Source: Plut-88900 sp965116945
GTDB taxonomy: Bacteria; Chloroflexota; Dehalococcoidia; Plut-88900
Reading direction: 5' to 3'
Length of the DNA: 64,000 bases
Assembly (NCBI GenBank): GCA_965116945.1
Contig: OZ220734.1
Coordinates: forward strand, 496,001 to 560,000
A model generated the notes under the pieces. That model was not told the origin of the DNA and made no database searches. It saw only the letters and a list, made by a program, of their open reading frames with translations. A program made the position numbers and the translations under genes. Positions within the stretch are counted from its first letter, which is position 1, and each line of letters opens with the position of its first letter. Below are positions 52,101 to 59,901 of the stretch, piece by piece.

Positions 52101-52635
52101 AGCCAAGGCCACCGAGGAAGGGGTCTGGGTGGAATACCTGTGGCCACACCCGGTAACCCTGAATGAGGTTACCAAGATTTCCTACGCCGTGCGTCGGGAC
52201 GGATTGCTCTTCGCCTCGGGCTACTACGAGCGGATTGATGACCCCGCGGCCTATACCATTGCGTATGTGCAAATGGCCATCGACTACTACCAAGCCAATG
52301 GGCTGGACGCCACGATTGCCCTGTACAGCGACGAGGAGAGCATTGACGGCCAGTGGGGCCTGACCCTGGCCGATGAGAACGACATTCTGCGGATCACACC
52401 CCTTGCCCCTCAGCTCGCAGGGTCGAGCTTGAATGACATTCCTGCGTTCAGCAGCGGGCGCCTTGGTCAAGAGTTTGCATCGGTCACGGAAGACGGGAAG
52501 TGGATTACCAACATCTACCCCAACGTCCGGACGTCGGAGACTCTGTACGCGCATACCTGGGCCATTTACTATGATGGGCTGCTTTTCCTGTCACGCTATT
52601 ACGACGACCAACCTGAGAACCCCAATACGCCTTAA
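49198..52635 (+). CDS. Giant lipoprotein with eight tandem Cache-like sensor domains
   Basis: An 1145-residue lipoprotein. The start is TTG at 49198 with AGAGGG upstream; the lipobox is AIAVAC (Cys41). A Pro/Glu/Thr linker (45-105) precedes eight units of about 115-130 residues. Each opens with a Y-V-x-x-A-I-x-x-Y helix and a Y-N-S-x-x-S-x-x-G loop, continues with strand pairs, and ends G-x-I-F-A-S-G-Y-Y. The H-P-x-x-P-x-L-x-G-x-x box and the WVEYLWPHP strand are typical of single Cache domains of the sCache_2 type. Units 1-4 and 5-8 correspond one to one. No output domain and no membrane helix after the lipid anchor are present. Confidence 0.8.
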   Translation: MRTERENKIRVNRTALKRRRITVGASILLLILMVAAIAVACGDDPAPTQAPTATAPDPTATTAPQPTAVPEPTAMPEPTAVPEPTATPVPEPEPTPEPEPEPEPAELNDDELTRAYVEKAIAYYDANGREATVEYYKSEESIEGDRYLYIISKDEGVLLAMPFLHHFLGSRHQSAAFIQEAATEDGAWYEGQGLYIAKTATGITTRQGPMRHYLVLRDELILISGHSTLQENVAEATKDYVSRAIALYESEGLEATVAHYNDPTSLEGIFYLFLIGADDNYLAHPIFPHLIGTDIKDVVGSDGQELGEEIARATAEGIWVEYLWPNPITRVEEPKTTWAVRHNGLIFASGYYTVGETTEPPAWRGADPSEYTVEYVERAIAHYERDGLQSMLNYYNSVASFEGEWYLFATDENDIYHVHPLLPQLIGTDIKTVVGSDGYELGKELAKAGEGEGVWVEYLWPHPVTLKEVPKVGYAVRQDGMIFASGYYPGVADPAAYTQSYVQQAMDYYDSQGLEATVAHYNSPESIDGSYWLMMVNPQGVIVVAGAEQALVGVNASLFRGIVAGEPIGESLLNATEEGHWFKYLWPNPRTAGQLTVYLWIIRHDGYVFSAAYYVEGDGDAPPPDTGDAPSDDELSRAYVDDAIAYYEGNGLDATVELYRSEESIENGRTLILLDEGESRLLVYRNIPALHGQYVGPGSRFSGLGGLIDVATEEGSWVDTRGVNPVTKQEEPRRVLIVSHDGLVFSTSHSILVADVSASVKEYVNRAIARYDSEGLDSVVAYYNSQDSVEGQFYLFLIGEDDNYAAHPIFPHLIGTDINDVVGSDGQELGQEIAQATEEGVWVEYLWPHPETRQEQQKVTWAIRHDGLIFASGYYAGEPETGPPAWRDADPMEYTVQYVNRAIERYERDGLQSMLNYYNSVASFEGEWYLFATDENDIYHVHPLLPQLVGTDINDVVGANGYRLGEELAKATEEGVWVEYLWPHPVTLNEVTKISYAVRRDGLLFASGYYERIDDPAAYTIAYVQMAIDYYQANGLDATIALYSDEESIDGQWGLTLADENDILRITPLAPQLAGSSLNDIPAFSSGRLGQEFASVTEDGKWITNIYPNVRTSETLYAHTWAIYYDGLLFLSRYYDDQPENPNTP
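49534..52600 (+). repeat. Eightfold coding repeat made by duplication of a four-unit block
   Basis: Unit starts (first codon of the Y-V helix motif) are near 49534, 49906, 50311, 50689, 51103, 51475, 51880 and 52255. Units 1/5, 2/6 and 3/7 are exactly 1569 bases apart, 4/8 1566. Units 3 and 7 are almost identical at DNA level over more than 120 bases, including synonymous sites. Confidence 0.85.
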
Positions 52636-52746
52636 CAGCGGGTGTCTGACGCGGGGCGCGCGATACCACGCAGCAGGCATTTGTAGCTGAAAGATGCGGC
52701 GGGCCGTGGGGCCTTCGCGGGTTGGCAGGTGTAGCCCTGACGCGCT

Positions 52747-52863
52747 CAGGCCGGGATGACGTGGCGGTCGAGGGGTTAGGCGGATGGTGGTGCGCTTGAG
52801 GAGGCGGTTCTGGTTGGTGCGGAAGGCGTCGCGGTGGTGGAGCTTGAAGCCCTGGCTCCCACA
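52747..52863 (-). pseudogene. Remnant of a tauD-like 3' end
   Basis: About 115 bases align with the last 115 bases of the intact tauD-like gene (56591-56706). They carry the block that encodes HRRDAFRTDQNRLLKRTT and the end of the gene, with scattered changes including lost frame near the end. No upstream part of the gene is present. The rest of the 533-bp gap 52636-53168 shows no gene and no structured element. Confidence 0.75.
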
Positions 52864-53168
52864 CCCGCCGGCAGCGCCGCTTCCACTCTTCTATTCTTCT
52901 ACGATCCCGGGGTTGGGCCGGTTGATGAGAGTGCGGAGGTCTGCATCCATTTTCTCTCAACGTCGGGCCAGGCGATTATTCTCACCTGGCCGACTATGGG
53001 AAGGCAGCATGAATTTGGCCCAAGCGGCATTGATGCCACAGTGCTTTGGCACAAGTGCCCCAAAATATCCAGTACCCATTGGCTATATACAACAGAGGGA
53101 GCTAATCGCATACTCTGGAATTCCATGCGGCTATGCAAACAAACAATTTCTCGGGGGATGGTCATAGA

Positions 53169-54425
53169 ATGAGAAGAATCAGAGCCTCGTTTTTCCGCAT
53201 TTTGATGGCGGCTATGATAATCGCCCTATTGGCAGTGGTTTTTGGGACGGCGTGTCAGGACGCGGAAGAAGAGGTCTCGACGCCCACGGAGGACTCCGGG
53301 TCTCAGCCCACGACTTTGATGGACGAGGGGACGCCGGGGGTGTCCGATTCGCGGGTGCTGTTCGGGCAGTCGGCGGCGTTCAGCGGGCCGGCGCAGGCAC
53401 TGGGCCAGGGGATGCGGCTGGGAATCGAGGCGGCGTTCAACGAACAGAACCAGAAGGGCGGCGTGCATGGCCGTATGCTGGAGCTCACAACCCTGGACGA
53501 TCAATATGAGCCGCACCTGGCGTACAGCAACACACTTAATCTGATTAGCAGAGAACGGGTTTTCGCACTGATTGGAGAGGTGGGGACACCCACCTCCCGC
53601 TCGGCTTCGCCATTGGCAAACGCGCAGGACGTGCCATTCATCGCGCCCTTCACGGGCGCGGGTTTCCTCCGGGAGGCGGAGCTGGAGAATGTTGTGAACC
53701 TGCGGGCCTCTTACAACCAGGAGGCTGAGGAGATGGTGGCGCGCCTGACCGAAGACTTAGGTATAACCCGAGTCGCCGTGATGTATCAGAACGACTCCTA
53801 CGGTCAGTCGGGGCTGGACGGTGTGGTCGACGCGCTGGAGCAGCGGGGCCTGGAGCCAGTAGCTTACTGGTACTACCAACGCAACAGCGACGCTATAAAG
53901 GCAGCCGTTTTCAACATAGTGGAGGCCAATCCCGAAGCGATCATCATGATTGGAGCGTACGCTCCGGTTGCCAAGGCGATTGCCGTGACCCGTGAGGACA
54001 TAGACCCCGTATTTATGGCGGTATCGTTTGTGGGCAGCAATGCGCTGGCGCAAGAGTTGGGACCGGCTGGCGCCGGAGTCTACGTCACCCAGGTAGTGCC
54101 GCTGCCCGATGACACCAGCGTTCCCGCAGTCGCAGCGTATCGCGCAGCGTTGAAGGCGTTAGACGCAAATGCCGTGCCGGGATTCGTCTCCCTGGAAGGC
54201 TACCTGGCAGGACGGTTGGCGATAGCGGGTCTTGAACAGTGCGGCAGAGACATCAGCCGCGACTGCTTCCTGGACGTCCTGCGAAACTCGGGGACGATTG
54301 ACCTTGATGGTCTGACGCTCCAGTTCGGCCCGGGGGACAACCAGGGATCAGATGCCGTGTTTGTGACCGTTATCGGGGATGACGGAAACTACCACCTGGT
54401 CGACAGACTGGCAGGTGGACGGTGA
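53169..54425 (+). CDS. Type-1 periplasmic-binding lipoprotein (LivJ/TorT-like)
   Basis: 419 residues from the ATG at 53169 (an earlier in-frame ATG at 53133 lies before the signal). The lipobox is VFGTAC (Cys29) and a Ser/Thr-rich linker extends to about 50. The binding-protein core shows SRVLFGQSAAFSGPAQALG, GIEAAFNEQNQKGGVHGR, IGEVGTPTSRSASPLA, a cleft strand VAVMYQNDSYGQSGLDG and EGYLAGRLAIAGL. This is the amino-acid-binding fold of LivJ and the sensory proteins related to TorT. It overlaps the next gene by four bases (GTGA), so the two are translationally coupled. No permease or ATPase of an ABC importer is near. Confidence 0.85.
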   Translation: MRRIRASFFRILMAAMIIALLAVVFGTACQDAEEEVSTPTEDSGSQPTTLMDEGTPGVSDSRVLFGQSAAFSGPAQALGQGMRLGIEAAFNEQNQKGGVHGRMLELTTLDDQYEPHLAYSNTLNLISRERVFALIGEVGTPTSRSASPLANAQDVPFIAPFTGAGFLREAELENVVNLRASYNQEAEEMVARLTEDLGITRVAVMYQNDSYGQSGLDGVVDALEQRGLEPVAYWYYQRNSDAIKAAVFNIVEANPEAIIMIGAYAPVAKAIAVTREDIDPVFMAVSFVGSNALAQELGPAGAGVYVTQVVPLPDDTSVPAVAAYRAALKALDANAVPGFVSLEGYLAGRLAIAGLEQCGRDISRDCFLDVLRNSGTIDLDGLTLQFGPGDNQGSDAVFVTVIGDDGNYHLVDRLAGGR

Positions 54426-56578
54426 AGCCAAGGCCACGCAAGAGTGCGCCCCTGCTCATCGGCATCCTGGGGGCGCTGGCAATAATCATCGCCTCGGGGG
54501 TAGGCGGTTGGCTGGTCATCGACAACCTGGAGGCGCAAAACCAGAGCGGTGGAGATGCCAGGACCCTGGCCTACATAGCCGCAATAAACAAGCTATCGGG
54601 TGAGCTGGCGTCGGCGGGATCAATGCCAACCAACTCCCGTATGACTCCAGAGAGCATAGCCGCAACCAGGGCAGCCGTGGCCGAGAATGAGGCCAAGTTA
54701 GCGGAAGGTGTGTCGGGGCTGGAGGATCGGGGCTATGACGAGAGGGTGGACCGAATACGTCAACAGATCGAGCTGCTCACTGCAAACGTGTCGAGGATTG
54801 AGGATGAGCGGCCCGCTTTGCTGGAGGCGGTCCTTGCGGGGGAAAGCAGCTGGCAGCAGCTTCTTTTTTCGACGAACCAGAAACTGCTCCCGGCAATCAG
54901 TTCCAGCCTGGACAACCAGTACTACTACATGATGACAGGCAGGAGCGAGTTCAGGGATGGGGAGGCGTCGGGCGCCGGCACCCTGTCCGATGAGGAATAT
55001 CTGCGCTACTGGCACCTGGCCACGCTGCTGGAGTGGACGTTCAGCGCGCACCGGAGCCTGCTGGCTGCAAATTTGAGCAGCCAGGACGATCCGACGCGAT
55101 TGGCCAACAATGAAGAGAGTTTCGATACTGCTGCCCAGCGGATGGAGCACAGCATTGCGTATCTTGCGAGGAACGGCGGGCCGGACCTGCACCCCGAGGT
55201 GATCCCGCTTGCCAACCGTTTGTTGGGCGCCGGCGCCGGAGAAGACAGCGCGCTGAACGCCATGAGGGTGAGGGCGTCGATGGCGGCCCAGGAGCGGGAG
55301 CTGATTCAGGCCAACAGGCAGATCCTGGCCGGGCTGCAATGGGAAGTGGACGGCCTGGCGGCGGAGGTCAGACAGAGCTCCGTTGTTGCGGCAGACGAAT
55401 ACGGAGGGGCGGTGTCGGGTGGGCGCGTCATTGTGCTGGTGATAGGCATAGTTGGAATAGTTGGGACGGTACTGGCGGCCGGATACTTCGGCTTCAGGTC
55501 GGGGCGGCGGGTAACCGTGCTTCTGGCCATCAGCACCCTGGGCGTGCTGGCAGTAGTCATCGCTGCCGGTGTGGCCAGCTGGCTGGTCATTGCCGATCTT
55601 GAAGATGAGAGCCGGGGCAGCGGAGACGTGGAGGTCCTGGCAACGGCGGCGGAGATAAATCGACGCTCGAGCACGCTGGCCTCAACGGCATCCGTGCGCA
55701 GCAATGCCCGGATGACTTCCGAGAGCATAGCCGCGGCCGGGGCAGCGATCGCCGGCGACGAGGCGGAACTGGCAAGCCAGCTAACGGCGCTGGAAGGTCA
55801 AGGATATGACCGCAGCCTGGAGCGCATAGGTCAGCAAGTGGACCTGCTGACGGCCAACGTGTCGAGGATTGAGGATGGGCGGCCGGCCTTGCTGGAGGCC
55901 ATACTGGCCGGAGAGCGGAACTGGCAGGAGCTGAGCCTGTCCACGAATTATGAGCTTCTACCGGCCATCGGTTCGAGCCTGGACAACCAGTTCTACTACA
56001 TGATGACGGGCAGAAGTGATTTCAGAGAAGGAGATTCCTCGGGGCGGGACCGCTTGTCCGCGGAGGAGTTCCTTCGCTACTGGCACCTGGCTACTCTGAT
56101 GGAGTCGGTTTCGAGAGGCTACCAGACGCTTGACTTTGCCAACAGGTTGACGATTCCGGCACTGACGGCCCGGGTAGAAGAGACTTTCGATACTGCGGCC
56201 CAGCGCATGGTGCGCAGCATCGAGTATCTTGAGGAGAACGGCGGGCCGGAGCTAAATGTCGACGTAATTCCCCTTGCCAATCGGCTGTTGGAAGCTGGCA
56301 CAGGAAACAACAGCGACCTGGACGCAATGAAGGTGCGGATATCTATGGCAGCCAGGGAGGGAAGACTGATCGGGGCCAACGGGCAGATCCTGGCCGGTCT
56401 GCAAGGGGAAGTGGAGAACCTGGCTGCGGAAGTCGGGGAGAGCCTGGAGGCGGCTTCGACACGACATGAAGAGAGAGCATCCGATGGACGGCTGATTATC
56501 CTGGTCATAGCCGTAGTCGGGATTGTTGGGACGTTGCTGGTGGGCGGATACTACGGCGTCAGGAGTCGGCGGGAATAG
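54422..56578 (+). CDS. Membrane protein with two sensor-like helical ectodomains and no output domain
   Basis: 718 residues, start GTG overlapping the upstream stop. It consists of two paralogous halves (1-355 and 360-718). Each half has an N-terminal helix (IGILGALAIIIASGVGGWLV; VTVLLAISTLGVLAVVIAAG), an external helical domain of about 300 residues and a second helix (VIVLVIGIVGIVGTVLAAGY; LIILVIAVVGIVGTLLVGG). The external domains share ARMTSESIAA, LLTANVSRIEDGRPALLEA, SLDNQFYYMMTGRS and LRYWHLATL. The arrangement resembles the four-helix sensor of TorS-type kinases. After the last helix only a few residues (RSRRE) remain: no HAMP, kinase, GGDEF or chemotaxis domain. Confidence 0.78.
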   Translation: MKPRPRKSAPLLIGILGALAIIIASGVGGWLVIDNLEAQNQSGGDARTLAYIAAINKLSGELASAGSMPTNSRMTPESIAATRAAVAENEAKLAEGVSGLEDRGYDERVDRIRQQIELLTANVSRIEDERPALLEAVLAGESSWQQLLFSTNQKLLPAISSSLDNQYYYMMTGRSEFRDGEASGAGTLSDEEYLRYWHLATLLEWTFSAHRSLLAANLSSQDDPTRLANNEESFDTAAQRMEHSIAYLARNGGPDLHPEVIPLANRLLGAGAGEDSALNAMRVRASMAAQERELIQANRQILAGLQWEVDGLAAEVRQSSVVAADEYGGAVSGGRVIVLVIGIVGIVGTVLAAGYFGFRSGRRVTVLLAISTLGVLAVVIAAGVASWLVIADLEDESRGSGDVEVLATAAEINRRSSTLASTASVRSNARMTSESIAAAGAAIAGDEAELASQLTALEGQGYDRSLERIGQQVDLLTANVSRIEDGRPALLEAILAGERNWQELSLSTNYELLPAIGSSLDNQFYYMMTGRSDFREGDSSGRDRLSAEEFLRYWHLATLMESVSRGYQTLDFANRLTIPALTARVEETFDTAAQRMVRSIEYLEENGGPELNVDVIPLANRLLEAGTGNNSDLDAMKVRISMAAREGRLIGANGQILAGLQGEVENLAAEVGESLEAASTRHEERASDGRLIILVIAVVGIVGTLLVGGYYGVRSRRE

Positions 56579-56589
56579 CCCCGACGACC

Positions 56590-57441
56590 TCAGGCAGGGA
56601 CGACGTGGCGGTCGGGGGAGAGGCGGATGGTGGTACGTTTGAGGAGGCGGTTCTGGTCGGTGCGGAAGGCGTCTCGGCGGTGGAGCATGAAGCCGTTGTC
56701 CCACATGATGAGGTCGCCAGGCTGCCAAGTGTGGGCGTAGACGAACTCGGGGCGGGTGGAGTGGTGGACTAGCTCATCGAGGAGGGCCCGACCCTCCGAC
56801 TCATCCATGCCTTCGATGCCGACCATGGTGCTCGGGTCCAGGTAGAGAGTTTTGGCGCCGGATACGGGATGGGTCTGGACGAGGGCGTGGGTCACCTTCG
56901 GGGTTTTGGCGAGGATCTCTTCGGTGGGGACGGTCTCGTCGTTGTAGTCCTTGTAGCGCTCTGCGTAGCTGAAGATGGCGCGCCGGCCTTCGATGCGGAC
57001 TTTAGTCTCTCGAGGGAGGGCTTCGTAGGCGAGGCGGAGGTTGGCCCAGTAGGTCCGAGGCCCGTCCTCCGGGACTTCGACGCCGAAGAGGATGGCGCCG
57101 GTGGCGGGGTTTGCCATGTAGGCCTGGTCTGTGTGCCAGGCGAGCTCGCCGGAGCCGAGGCCGCCGATGGTCTCGCCGCGGGCGTTGCGCATATTGGATA
57201 TCTGGATGATCTCGGGGTTGGCGCCGGAGGCCCAGTCGGTGCGGACGATGACGTCGGGTGTGCCGAAGCGGTTGCTGAAGGCGACGAGCTCGTGCTCTGT
57301 GAGGGCCTGGCGTCGGAAGACGAGGACGCCGTGGGTGGCGAGGGCATCATCGAGGGCCCGGACTTGCTGGTCGTCAAGGTTAGACCAGATCTGGAGTCCG
57401 GTGTATTCAAGGGCGAAGTCGGGAGTTAGGGGGGTGGGCAT
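56590..57441 (-). CDS. TauD/TfdA-family 2-oxoglutarate-dependent dioxygenase
   Basis: A non-haem iron enzyme of about 283 residues. Iron ligands are His and Asp in LAWHTDQAYMANP and the distal His in WDNGFMLHRRD; the 2-oxoglutarate Arg is in NRLLKRTTIRL. The ATG at 57441 is used because the domain begins directly after it; the ATG at 57477 adds a proline-rich stretch. Such enzymes hydroxylate sulphonates, herbicide-type ethers or other organics. The 3' end is duplicated as a remnant at 52747-52863. Confidence 0.87.
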   Translation of the reverse strand: MPTPLTPDFALEYTGLQIWSNLDDQQVRALDDALATHGVLVFRRQALTEHELVAFSNRFGTPDVIVRTDWASGANPEIIQISNMRNARGETIGGLGSGELAWHTDQAYMANPATGAILFGVEVPEDGPRTYWANLRLAYEALPRETKVRIEGRRAIFSYAERYKDYNDETVPTEEILAKTPKVTHALVQTHPVSGAKTLYLDPSTMVGIEGMDESEGRALLDELVHHSTRPEFVYAHTWQPGDLIMWDNGFMLHRRDAFRTDQNRLLKRTTIRLSPDRHVVPA

Positions 57442-57485
57442 TTTCTTGGGGGGTGGGGGGATTATATTCAAGTGCATTAACCAAG

Positions 57486-57884
57486 CTAAAGAGCCGCCTT
57501 AATTCTCCGTACGACACCACCTAAGTCCTGTTCGACTTCATGGCCCCATACGCGAACAACGTGCCAGCCAAGTTTTTGGAGTTGATTGACATTTTTCTGA
57601 TCGCGCTCAACGTTTCGGCTGATCTTGTCCATCCAGTATTGTGAGACATGATCCCTCAACTGAGATAAGTTATAGCCATGCCAAAAATCACCGTCAACAA
57701 ATATAGCAAGGCGCTGCTTTACGAACACGATATCAGGCGCTCCTGGTAGATTCCGAACATTTTTTCGAAACCTGAAGCCCTCTGCGTGCAAACGGCTTCT
57801 GACAGCTTTTTCGATGTCGGTGTCCTTTTGTCGTACCCTGGACATCCTGTAGCGAGTCCGCAATTGAGATTCCTTAGCACCCAT
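57486..57884 (-). CDS. vsr: Very-short-patch repair endonuclease
   Basis: 133 residues from the ATG at 57884, just after the stop of the upstream ATPase gene; the longer frame up to 57995 overlaps that gene. The Vsr pattern is complete: RVRQKDTDIEKAVRSRL, then FRKNVRNLPGAPDIVFVKQR, the catalytic Asp and His in FVDGDFWHGY, and WHVVRVWGHE near the end. It nicks T:G mismatches that arise when 5-methylcytosine is deaminated, so it protects sites modified by the Dcm-like methyltransferase two genes upstream. Confidence 0.92.
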   Translation of the reverse strand: MGAKESQLRTRYRMSRVRQKDTDIEKAVRSRLHAEGFRFRKNVRNLPGAPDIVFVKQRLAIFVDGDFWHGYNLSQLRDHVSQYWMDKISRNVERDQKNVNQLQKLGWHVVRVWGHEVEQDLGGVVRRIKAAL

Positions 57885-57888
57885 ATCT

Positions 57889-59901
57889 TTAGGAAGCTCT
57901 AATGCTGCGGCTAGACGACAATTCCAACCACCATAAGTGCAATCGTCTTGTATCCCGCAACACCGACCGCCATGATTTGAATTGGTATATTCCACCTGGA
58001 ATCAATTCAAATTGCTTCCGTTGTCTGACAGCCTCTTGGGTGTAGCCGCTGGCTACCATTAGGCCCCTCACGGTAGGACTTTGCGATGGACTATCGGCCT
58101 TTTCATAATACGCTTCCGCGTCTCCGATGTAATTGGAGAATTTGTAAACTTCATCTAGGCTGACATGTTTAGTAGAACCGTCTGATTGTTTCCCACGCTT
58201 AATCTCAACAACAATTACCTCATCAGCAGATGTCGGATTTGTAGGGCCAATGGCAAACAAGTAGTCAACTTTGTTTCCTTGCCCTTCGGGAGCATATCCA
58301 TGCTTCTCGCGAAGCATTTTGGTCAAATTAACCTCATCTCCGTAGAGCTCCCAGCGAGGATCCAACAACCAAGGATTATCACGAAGATGATTATGAATAT
58401 CTGGAACTTCTGGGGCTCCGCTTTCCACCAATTCTTCGAGCTTACTTATGACCTGCATCCTTGCTTGCACTTTCGTTGCTGTACGCCTAGCATCAATTAA
58501 ACCGAATTCGGCAATCAACGCCCACATACGTTCTTGAATCGGGTCGGTTTCTTCTCGAATGTGCTCTATCATTTCCCGAATTGACTTGTCATCGTAGGTG
58601 TCCATAATGCTGGACAGGAGTGCATGTACATCTTCCTCCACCACTTCTGGCAATCGGGACAACCGCCCACCAATTCCTTTGAATATGCCCTGTTCTCGGG
58701 GAGTAAATCCTTCAAGCCTATGTTGGAGATTACTGTCCAACAATATGCTCTCCGTAATCTTCTTTTCGCGTAGGTCATTCCTACGAGCTAGGGCCCATCT
58801 AAGCCGCGTCCTCCCCCAGTCGAGAAACCTCAGTAGACGTTCATCCTCCAATTGCAGTTCATTACGGTTTGTCTCTACTAGGTCATCATCCGGTTGGATG
58901 TTGTCGTCGATCCAGTCAGCTATAACCTCTCCTACCAAATACTCTTGACCGAGCTGACCAGCAGTGCCTTGTGAGCGGCCAAACATGAAAGGTTTCTGCA
59001 CCATTTTTTGGTGTGCTAGTACCGAGATGCCCCTCAGGTCAGCAGCGTCAATTGGCATTGGTGTAAATCCAATCCACCAGCGAACTTTTCCTTCAGGCAA
59101 CATCTCAACTGCCCACCCGTCAGCAATTGCTATGGGCTTGGATGGCTCTCCGGTATATGGGTCTTCTTTCGCCAAGCCTCTGCCTGGCTCCGGAACTCCA
59201 TCCCTTGGAAAGCGTATGTCTACTGGAATATCAAACCTTTTGACTTTCGTGCCATTTAGGAAGACGTTCATCTCTGGGCTGAGGACGCCGAATCGCCGGG
59301 CCAACGATGCCTTGAATTGCGATTCTGCTGGGATCACTTTGGCTAGGAGATTCGAAAGCTTGATTTCCGTTCCATGGTTTAGTAACACGCCGTTATCTGG
59401 GTCGGTTAAGGATGTGTAATTTGGAAGTTCATTTACTTTGTATCGCTCCCCCGGACCTAAACTTCGAATGTCGTCGTAGTTCAATTTAAAAGCTGTGCGC
59501 TCACCTTCTTCGGTTAGCGTGTTGCATTGCAATAACTTCGCTGTACCAAATGCCGCCAATTTGCCAACCCCCTTGCGACCATGCAAAGGTCTACCTGAAG
59601 GAGTTGTCCAACTTTTCTCTTCTGAGCGGCGCTTTCGCCCAACTATGAGGTACTTGAGCCTTGCTTCTTCCCTCGACATACCGATGCCATCATCGACGAC
59701 GACTATTTCTTCGTTACCATCGGCGCCAATTTTCTTGCCCAGCGGCATTGTTATCCACACATTTTTGGCATCCGCGTCCCAAGCATTAGAAACAAGCTCG
59801 GCCACGGACGCGGTCACGCTCGGATACATCTTGGCACCGAGCTCTTCGATCAGTGAACCAAGAAACAATAAATATAGGTCATCTCCCAGATGTGATTGCA
59901 T
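57889..59901 (-). CDS. MutL/MORC-type GHKL ATPase fused to a PD-(D/E)XK-like nuclease domain
   Basis: 670 residues. The N-terminal ATPase shows the N-box ELVSNAWDAD (35-44), DDGIGM (70-75) and the ATP-lid loop GRKGVGKLA (108-116), the MutL/Hsp90 set. A transducer-like domain follows to about 330, then helices to 480. The C-terminal 190 residues include VDYLFAIG, then VIVVEIKRGKQSDGS, the Asp...Glu-X-Lys arrangement of a PD-(D/E)XK nuclease. ATPases of this kind occur next to cytosine methyltransferases and Vsr in predicted restriction-modification loci. It overlaps the methyltransferase gene by 23 bases. It is the likely restriction subunit. Confidence 0.85.
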   Translation of the reverse strand: MQSHLGDDLYLLFLGSLIEELGAKMYPSVTASVAELVSNAWDADAKNVWITMPLGKKIGADGNEEIVVVDDGIGMSREEARLKYLIVGRKRRSEEKSWTTPSGRPLHGRKGVGKLAAFGTAKLLQCNTLTEEGERTAFKLNYDDIRSLGPGERYKVNELPNYTSLTDPDNGVLLNHGTEIKLSNLLAKVIPAESQFKASLARRFGVLSPEMNVFLNGTKVKRFDIPVDIRFPRDGVPEPGRGLAKEDPYTGEPSKPIAIADGWAVEMLPEGKVRWWIGFTPMPIDAADLRGISVLAHQKMVQKPFMFGRSQGTAGQLGQEYLVGEVIADWIDDNIQPDDDLVETNRNELQLEDERLLRFLDWGRTRLRWALARRNDLREKKITESILLDSNLQHRLEGFTPREQGIFKGIGGRLSRLPEVVEEDVHALLSSIMDTYDDKSIREMIEHIREETDPIQERMWALIAEFGLIDARRTATKVQARMQVISKLEELVESGAPEVPDIHNHLRDNPWLLDPRWELYGDEVNLTKMLREKHGYAPEGQGNKVDYLFAIGPTNPTSADEVIVVEIKRGKQSDGSTKHVSLDEVYKFSNYIGDAEAYYEKADSPSQSPTVRGLMVASGYTQEAVRQRKQFELIPGGIYQFKSWRSVLRDTRRLHLWWLELSSSRSIRAS

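Noticed and set aside
49198..52635. Chemoreceptor or histidine kinase
   Set aside because: Cache-like units only; no membrane helix after the lipid anchor and no HAMP, MCP or kinase domain.
53169..54425. Component of a branched-chain amino acid ABC importer
   Set aside because: No LivH, LivM, LivG or LivF genes nearby; it is coupled to a sensor-like membrane protein instead.
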